A DNA stretch of 11,134 nt from Thiotrichaceae bacterium (GTDB lineage Bacteria; Pseudomonadota; Gammaproteobacteria; Thiotrichales; Thiotrichaceae): contig JALWYT010000308.1 of NCBI GenBank assembly GCA_026992705.1, positions 1 to 11,134 on the forward strand, written 5' to 3'. Position numbers and translations under genes: made by a program. Below the pieces are notes generated by a model, which saw nothing but the letters and a program-made list of their open reading frames with translations, ran no database searches and was not told the DNA's origin. Of the stretch, positions 5,888-11,134 are shown one piece after another (position 1 is the first letter of the stretch; every line of letters starts with the position of its first letter).

Positions 5888-8110
5888 ATGACAACATCAT
5901 CAACGATTATTTACACAAAAACTGATGAAGCACCCGCTCTTGCAACTTATTCGTTATTGCCCATTGTGCAAGCATTCGCTAAGACGGCAGGCATTGATGT
6001 TATTCCCAAAGATATTTCACTGGCAGGACGAATTCTTGCAAATTTTCCAGATAATTTAACAGATGAGCAAAAAGTTGATGATGCACTCGCTGAGTTAGGG
6101 GAGCTGACCCAAAAACCGGATGCCAATATTATCAAACTGCCCAATATCAGTGCTTCAATACCACAATTGAAAGCCGCGATTGCTGAGCTACAAGCTCAAG
6201 GCTACAACATTCCAGATTACCCTGAAAATGCAGAAAGCGAAGCAGATAAAGCGATTCAAGCTCGCTATGCCAAAGTGCTTGGCAGTGCCGTCAACCCTGT
6301 TTTGCGTGAAGGCAATTCTGATCGTCGTGTTGCCGCTGCAGTTAAACAATATGCAAAAGATAATCCACATCGCATGGGCGATTGGTCGGCGGATTCTAAA
6401 TCGCATGTTGCCAGCATGAAAGATGGCGATTTTTATGCGAATGAGCAATCTGTGGTTTTAGATAAGGCGGATGATGTCAAAATCCAATTAACGGACAAGG
6501 ATGGCAATATCACCGTGCTTAAAGCATCGACTCCCGTATTAGAAGGTGAAGTGATTGATGCAACTTGCATGTCTGCCAAAGCCTTGCGAGATTTTTATGC
6601 AGCCGAAATTGAAGATGCCAAAGCCAATGATGTCTTACTTTCATTGCACCTAAAGGCAACCATGATGAAGGTTTCTGATCCGATTATGTTTGGACACGCT
6701 GTTAGTGTGTATTACAAGGATGTATTTGATAAACATGCAGAAATCTTTGCAGAGCTAGGCGTTGATCCCAACAATGGTATTGGCGATGTTTACAGCAAAA
6801 TCGCCAAACTAGATGATGCCAAACGGGCTGAAATTGAGGCGGATATTCAAGCGGTTTACAGCCAACGCCCCGCCCTAGCAATGGTTGATTCTGATAAAGG
6901 GATTACCAATTTGCATGTGCCTAGCAATGTGATTGTTGATGCCTCAATGCCTGCTGCTATTCGTTCATCTGGCATGATGTGGGGACTGGATGGAAAGCTT
7001 AAAGACACTAAAGCAATGATACCTGACCGCTGTTATTCAGGTATTTATCAAGCGACTATCGACTTCTGTAAGCAACATGGCAAGTTTGACCCTGCCACAA
7101 TGGGCAGTGTTGCCAATGTTGGTTTGATGGCGAAAAAAGCAGAAGAATATGGCTCACACGATAAAACCTTCCAGATACCCGCCGATGGCACTGTCAGTGT
7201 GATAAACCAAGCAGGCGAAACCTTAATGGAGCATCCAGTTGAAGCAGGGGATATTTGGCGAATGTGCCAAACAAAAGATGAAGCCATTAGAGATTGGGTA
7301 AAGCTAGCCGTCAACCGTGCCAGAATTAGCAATACCCCTGCTGTTTTCTGGCTAGACCCTAACCGAGCTCATGATAGAAATTTGATTAATAAGGTTGAGC
7401 AATATCTAAAAGAGCATGATACCGAAGGCTTGGATATTCAAATCATGTCTCCGATTGAGGCAACAAAACACACGTTAGCCCGCGTTAAAGCAGGTAAAGA
7501 TACGATTTCAGTAACAGGCAATGTACTGCGTGACTATCTCACCGACTTATTCCCAATTTTAGAGCTAGGAACCAGTGCCAAAATGCTATCTATCGTCCCC
7601 TTGCTGGCAGGCGGTGGGCTCTTTGAAACAGGTGCAGGCGGCTCCGCTCCTAAGCATGTGCAACAATTTGTTGCAGAAAATCATTTACGTTGGGATTCTT
7701 TGGGTGAATATTTAGCTCTAGCCGTATCGCTGGAAGATTTAGCAGAAAAAACAGGTAATGCCAAAATCAGAGTCTTAGCCAATGCCCTAAACGCCGCTAA
7801 TAGCCAATACCTAAAAAATAATAAATCCCCCTCACGCAAAGCGGGCGAGTTAGACAACCGAGGCAGTAGCTTCTACCTAAGCCTCTACTGGGCACAGGCT
7901 CTAGCCGAACAACAAGATGATGCAGATTTGCAAAAACAATTTGCGTCACTTGCCAAACAACTTGCAGAAAATGAAGATAAAATTATCGAAGAACTGAATG
8001 CCGTACAAGGCAAGCCTATTGAGCTAAACGCCTATTACCATGCAGATGAAGCACTGCTTTCTCAATTAATGCGACCTAGTAAGACATTTAACGAAATTTT
8101 AGAATCGTAA
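5888..8110 (+). CDS. icd: Monomeric NADP-dependent isocitrate dehydrogenase
   Basis: Oxidatively decarboxylates isocitrate to 2-oxoglutarate in the TCA cycle, making NADPH. At 740 residues it belongs to the single-chain IDH type (as in Azotobacter vinelandii, Neisseria and Corynebacterium), unrelated in length to the ~415-residue dimeric enzyme of E. coli. All ligands I recall from the Azotobacter structure are present with an offset of +1: substrate and metal residues S133, N136, R140, R146, K256, D351, Y421, D549 and D553, and NADP residues H590, R601 and R650. The first four fall in the block NPVLREGNSDRR and its flank. The N-terminus (IIYTKTDEAPALATYSLLPI) is typical and the ATG has a good ribosome binding site. 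It looks complete and active. It is set off from the genes before it by its own promoter and from those after it by the minus-strand tRNA. Confidence 0.98.
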   Translation: MTTSSTIIYTKTDEAPALATYSLLPIVQAFAKTAGIDVIPKDISLAGRILANFPDNLTDEQKVDDALAELGELTQKPDANIIKLPNISASIPQLKAAIAELQAQGYNIPDYPENAESEADKAIQARYAKVLGSAVNPVLREGNSDRRVAAAVKQYAKDNPHRMGDWSADSKSHVASMKDGDFYANEQSVVLDKADDVKIQLTDKDGNITVLKASTPVLEGEVIDATCMSAKALRDFYAAEIEDAKANDVLLSLHLKATMMKVSDPIMFGHAVSVYYKDVFDKHAEIFAELGVDPNNGIGDVYSKIAKLDDAKRAEIEADIQAVYSQRPALAMVDSDKGITNLHVPSNVIVDASMPAAIRSSGMMWGLDGKLKDTKAMIPDRCYSGIYQATIDFCKQHGKFDPATMGSVANVGLMAKKAEEYGSHDKTFQIPADGTVSVINQAGETLMEHPVEAGDIWRMCQTKDEAIRDWVKLAVNRARISNTPAVFWLDPNRAHDRNLINKVEQYLKEHDTEGLDIQIMSPIEATKHTLARVKAGKDTISVTGNVLRDYLTDLFPILELGTSAKMLSIVPLLAGGGLFETGAGGSAPKHVQQFVAENHLRWDSLGEYLALAVSLEDLAEKTGNAKIRVLANALNAANSQYLKNNKSPSRKAGELDNRGSSFYLSLYWAQALAEQQDDADLQKQFASLAKQLAENEDKIIEELNAVQGKPIELNAYYHADEALLSQLMRPSKTFNEILES

Positions 8111-8190
8111 GTATGGTATAAATACGATCAAAGTTATTAGGTGCCACGCTTATACAATTAAACTGAATTCTTTAAATTGCTGAGTAAATT

Positions 8191-8215
8191 AAAAAAAGTG
8201 CCCGCATAAGCGGGC
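8191..8215 (-). terminator. Terminator of the tRNA-Phe transcript
   Basis: On the minus strand, GCCCGC-TTAT-GCGGGC (8215 down to 8200) is followed by AC and seven T (8197 down to 8191). It lies 20 bases past the tRNA 3' end. On the plus strand the hairpin is followed by TAAAAGGGGG, so it is a poor terminator for icd in that direction. Nothing else recognisable lies in 8111-8190. Confidence 0.8.
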
Positions 8216-8235
8216 TAAAAGGGGGTAATAAGTTG

Positions 8236-8311
8236 TGGTGGCCGGAGGCAGAATCGAACTGCCGACACGAGGATTTTCAATCCTCTGCTCTACCGACTGA
8301 GCTATCCGGCC
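8236..8311 (-). tRNA. tRNA-Phe (GAA)
   Basis: A 76-base cloverleaf on the minus strand. The 5' GGCCGG... acceptor pairs with ...CCGGCC followed by an encoded ACCA end. The D arm reads AGCTCAGTCGGTAGAGC, the anticodon loop TTGAAAA has anticodon GAA between GAGGA/TCCTC stems, and the T arm contains GTTCGATTC. It is a single tRNA with its own promoter and terminator, between icd and mltA. tRNA genes often serve as integration sites, but I see no integrase or repeated tRNA fragment here. Confidence 0.98.
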
Positions 8312-8343
8312 ACAGAAGCGAGTTGCTGCTCAAAGAGGTGCGT

Positions 8344-8372
8344 ATTAGAGCTTTTTAGTTTCTATAAGTCAA
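8344..8372 (-). promoter_or_regulatory. Promoter of tRNA-Phe
   Basis: Read on the minus strand, TTGACT (8372-8367) and TCTAAT (8349-8344) are 17 bases apart, each five of six to consensus. The sequence after the -10 (ACGCACC) is GC-rich, as in stable-RNA promoters under stringent control. The predicted start lies about 26 bases before the tRNA. Confidence 0.65.
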
Positions 8373-8477
8373 GCCTAAAATAGAAATATCATAAACCTTT
8401 TATCCGAGAAGCTTTAATCATTATAGATGATGGGATAAAGTGAATCCAAAATAACAACAAGAAAATTGGGGAATCAC

Positions 8478-9698
8478 ATGAAGACCAGTATCATTGCTAT
8501 ATTGCTTATAGCCATTATCCTGCTAATTTATGGACAGGTTATGGCAACCCCTTCTGCTTTTTGGGATTCACTGAATAATCAACGCATGGTATTCAAAAGT
8601 TCACCATACTATACTAAACCACGAACTCATTGGGAAGCTCCTCGGCATAGCCGTATTTCTACGTATAAAAAGAATAATCCATTGTGTTATGTAAAATCAG
8701 CTCGATATTTGCCTGATTATTGTGTGAAAAAGAACAGTGCTACACGTCAAGGAATTATTAGTCAAATTAATTATTTACGTTCTTACTCTACTTACAACAA
8801 AACATTTCATTATGTTTCTTACAATATTGGACAAAAAGAATTATTAGATACTGCCAAAGCCTTATTACATTGGTTTGATTCTTATGGATCACAAAGCCTT
8901 GCTGATAATTTTGAACTGCATGAGTTAGATACTCGCATAGGTAAAGTCAAATACACTGGATACTTCACACCTTTTATTTCTGCTAGACGCTACCCTAGTC
9001 ATTCGTATCGCTATCCTATTTATGCTGCTCCATCAGGATACTTACCGACACGACGTGAAGTTTTTGATGGTATCTTACGTGGAAAAGGTTTGGAAATTGC
9101 GTGGACTAATGACCCTATTGGATATTATCAGGCTCAGGTTCAAGGCTCTGGTATATTATCGTTTGAAAATGGAGATGTTGTGGATTTACACTTTACAGCA
9201 AAGACAGCAAAAGAATTTGTTAGTGTTGCTCGCTATATGTACCGCAAGGGTTATATCTCATCGCCTTCCAGTAACGCCATGCGTAAATGGTTAGAAAATC
9301 ATCCTGAAAGGATAAAAGAAGTGCTTTCAGTAAACCCAAGATTCATTTTTTTTAGTCTAGCTCAATATAAAAATACTCGCAAAACAGCCTCAGGTCAGCC
9401 ATTAATTGCGGGACATACAGTTGCTGTTGATACTAGTCATATTCCATTTGGCTCAATACTTTTAGCTGAAATTCCAATAAGGAATAATAAAGGTAAAATT
9501 ATTACTAAAGAATGGCGTTTATTATTTCCTCAAGACCGAGGTGGAGCAATCAAAGGTACAACAAGACTAGACATTTATACTGGTGAAGGTTTACAAGCTA
9601 AACGCTTAACGAATGCAGTTACAGGAGTCGGTAGAGCTTATCTGTTAAAAAGAAAATCAGAACGTAGTAGGCTCAAAATAACATATCGTAATGAATAA
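8478..9698 (+). CDS. mltA: Membrane-bound lytic murein transglycosylase A, without lipobox
   Basis: Cleaves the MurNAc-GlcNAc bond of peptidoglycan in the periplasm, forming 1,6-anhydro ends. The MltA domain is recognised from YTGYFTP (159-165), LPTRREVFDGIL, then YYQAQVQGSGIL and NPRFIFF. It is followed by the 3D domain: AVDTSHIPFGSILLAE, then QDRGGAIKG with D353 and RLDIYTG with D365, both conserved acidic positions of the active-site region. The ATG at 8478 (GGGGA at 8468-8472, six bases before) gives 406 residues. A TTG at 8466 is an alternative. The N-terminus is a signal peptide with a likely cut after A23 (VMA|TP). E. coli MltA is an outer-membrane lipoprotein, but no lipobox Cys exists here. 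The only cysteines are C70 and C82. AT-rich relative to proB. Family is sure; localisation is inferred. Confidence 0.93.
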   Translation: MKTSIIAILLIAIILLIYGQVMATPSAFWDSLNNQRMVFKSSPYYTKPRTHWEAPRHSRISTYKKNNPLCYVKSARYLPDYCVKKNSATRQGIISQINYLRSYSTYNKTFHYVSYNIGQKELLDTAKALLHWFDSYGSQSLADNFELHELDTRIGKVKYTGYFTPFISARRYPSHSYRYPIYAAPSGYLPTRREVFDGILRGKGLEIAWTNDPIGYYQAQVQGSGILSFENGDVVDLHFTAKTAKEFVSVARYMYRKGYISSPSSNAMRKWLENHPERIKEVLSVNPRFIFFSLAQYKNTRKTASGQPLIAGHTVAVDTSHIPFGSILLAEIPIRNNKGKIITKEWRLLFPQDRGGAIKGTTRLDIYTGEGLQAKRLTNAVTGVGRAYLLKRKSERSRLKITYRNE

Positions 9699-9704
9699 TC
9701 GACT

Positions 9705-9733
9705 AAAGATTTGAACCTTTATGGATCTTTTTT
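9705..9733 (+). terminator. Weak candidate terminator after mltA
   Basis: AAAGAT (9705-9710) pairs with ATCTTT (9725-9730) across a 14-base loop and is followed by TTT. The stem is short and AT-rich, so read-through into the next gene is likely even if it works. Confidence 0.25.
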
Positions 9734-9811
9734 CTCTAAACCCTGTTGAAAAACCTGAAATGTATTAGAATAAACATAAGACAGATTACAAATTTAAATA
9801 AGAGTAGATTC

Positions 9812-11086
9812 ATGACATCAACACGAATAACAGGTGGAATTTTAGTTTTACTTTTAATTAGTATTCTATCATTTGAAATTGCTGGTATAGGAATCTCTAG
9901 CTACCTAAGTAATACAAACTATAATCATGTCAGCTATTTTTCAATGATTCTAGAAGCCATAGCAATTGCTGTGATTGCTATAGCACTTATGGTGATATTA
10001 TTTTCTTTATTTTCAACTATATCTTCCAGTGCGAAAAGTCGAAAATTTGCTCAAAAGATATCAGAAGATTTAAAACAAAAACGTAAAGCAGCTAATCAAT
10101 CGTTAATGAAACTATATGAATATGAAAAAACTGCATCAGGTTTAGTTGGTAAATTACAACAGCGTTATGAAATGCTTGATCAACTTCAATCGGCTGCAGA
10201 AGAAAAAGCAGAAAATTTAGAACATATTACTGAAAGTTTGCAATCTCATGAACGTGATTTGCAACAAGCTAGTGACAGTATTGGTAGACGTTTAAATCAA
10301 GTACAAAATTATTGGGATGATCAACTAGAAGAAACAGTGGACACAGTACAACGTATTCGCAGTAGCTTAGGTGCTAGTCTAACTCGTGTTGATAACAGTA
10401 TGGAGAGATTGAAAGAACAAGAAATGATGGCTCAGCAATTTATTAAGAAATTGGTTAAGAATTATGAGGAACAAGCAGCAGCTCAGAAAGAAAATAATCA
10501 TATATCAACACATGTACGAAAAGCCTTAGAAGCTACTTTGAATGAATCAAATCAACTTTTACAACATTTACAAAAATATCATCAGGATGCAGAGAGTGCT
10601 TTTAAAAAGTTCTCTACAACGATGGAAGATTATGAAGCACAAAGTTATGAGCGATTTGAAAATATATTTGCTAGCTCTGACTTAGCAAGAAAAGAATTAC
10701 AAGCAGACTTAGAGGATAGTAGGCAAGTTGTTGAAAAACTAAAAGCTTGTGATCAAGAAGCACAACAACTCACTGAAAAAGTTACTAAGCAACTTGAAAG
10801 CTTAGAACTGAACCGTGTTGAAATTATGACAAAAACCTTAGAAGAAACGTCCGAATTGTGTGCTGATTTAAAACAGGGTATCACTGAAACACAAGATGTG
10901 CTTTATGGTTTAAAAGCTATCAGCTCAAAGGAGAAGCAAGATATTGAAGAAATAATAACGAATAAAGAAATAGATGTAAAAACTACGACAGATAATATTG
11001 AAGAATTAAAAACACCAATCAAATCAACAAAACAATACGAAGCAGAAGAAGAAAATAAGCTGATTTCCTTCTTCTCGCGTCATTAA
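9812..11086 (+). CDS. Two-pass membrane protein with long cytoplasmic coiled coil, function unknown
   Basis: I do not recognise this 424-residue protein. Two hydrophobic segments lie at about 8-30 and 44-68, joined by a short polar loop (SNTNYNHVSY). From about residue 75 to 400 it is almost all charged and Gln/Glu/Lys-rich helix with few Pro or Gly, as in a long coiled coil. The tail ends NKLISFFSRH. The basic stretch after the second segment (AKSRKFAQK) argues by the positive-inside rule that the coiled coil is cytoplasmic. That layout recalls structural or polar-scaffold proteins, but no catalytic or signalling motif, such as a methyl-accepting hairpin, is visible. The ATG at 9812 places the first segment at the N-terminus. 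A TTG at 9746 would add 22 residues and is less likely. It follows mltA by 113 bases in the same direction and has similar AT-rich codon use. A role with the cell envelope is a guess. Confidence 0.8.
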   Translation: MTSTRITGGILVLLLISILSFEIAGIGISSYLSNTNYNHVSYFSMILEAIAIAVIAIALMVILFSLFSTISSSAKSRKFAQKISEDLKQKRKAANQSLMKLYEYEKTASGLVGKLQQRYEMLDQLQSAAEEKAENLEHITESLQSHERDLQQASDSIGRRLNQVQNYWDDQLEETVDTVQRIRSSLGASLTRVDNSMERLKEQEMMAQQFIKKLVKNYEEQAAAQKENNHISTHVRKALEATLNESNQLLQHLQKYHQDAESAFKKFSTTMEDYEAQSYERFENIFASSDLARKELQADLEDSRQVVEKLKACDQEAQQLTEKVTKQLESLELNRVEIMTKTLEETSELCADLKQGITETQDVLYGLKAISSKEKQDIEEIITNKEIDVKTTTDNIEELKTPIKSTKQYEAEEENKLISFFSRH

Positions 11087-11134
11087 TATCTGTGTTTTCA
11101 GCAAATCCAATGGTGTTTATCTTTAGTTATTCAA

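Noticed and set aside
8200..8215. Plus-strand terminator for icd
   Set aside because: The hairpin is followed by TAAAAGGGGG rather than T on this strand; the T run lies on the minus strand and serves the tRNA.
8236..8311. tRNA-Phe as an attachment site for an integrated island
   Set aside because: No integrase and no repeated 3' tRNA fragment in the window; the neighbours are ordinary chromosomal genes.

Overview
The window is a piece of a bacterial chromosome, most likely from an AT-rich gammaproteobacterium. The evidence is the core order rplU-rpmA-obgE-proB, a single-chain NADP isocitrate dehydrogenase, MltA, an L27 without the N-terminal extension seen in Firmicutes, and a tRNA-Phe gene that encodes its own CCA. 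I cannot name a genus. A Moraxellaceae- or Cardiobacteriales-like organism would fit, but that is a guess.

Layout. 1-457: remnant of an Eco57I / PstI-BsuBI-type DNA adenine methyltransferase, cut by the left edge and stopped early at its C-terminus. 559-1569: a GalT/HIT-fold protein resembling GDP-hexose phosphorylases. 1568-1700: a large palindromic repeat (copy 1) touching that gene's stop codon. 1742-2443: a promoter followed by rplU and rpmA. 2444-2959: a 516-base gene-free gap filled with palindromes: a pair of inverted REP-like units, a rho-independent terminator, a smaller imperfect hairpin, and copy 2 of the large palindrome inside outer inverted repeats. 2960-5791: obgE, proB and a TauE/SafE-like membrane protein, overlapping head to tail. 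5888-8110: monomeric icd with its own promoter. 8191-8372, minus strand: tRNA-Phe with promoter and terminator. 8478-9698: mltA with a signal peptide but no lipobox. 9812-11086: a protein of unknown function with two membrane segments and a long coiled coil.

How it works together. Most genes are housekeeping: two 50S ribosomal proteins, a ribosome-assembly GTPase, the first step of proline synthesis, a TCA-cycle enzyme, a tRNA and a cell-wall lytic enzyme. The most unusual content lies between genes. Two copies of a palindrome about 105 bp long flank rplU-rpmA. Their arms differ at three positions, yet each copy pairs perfectly with itself, so all three changes are compensated. Copy 1 also shares 14 bases with the start of the rplU coding sequence. 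I found no defence island, CRISPR array or complete mobile element with a transposase.
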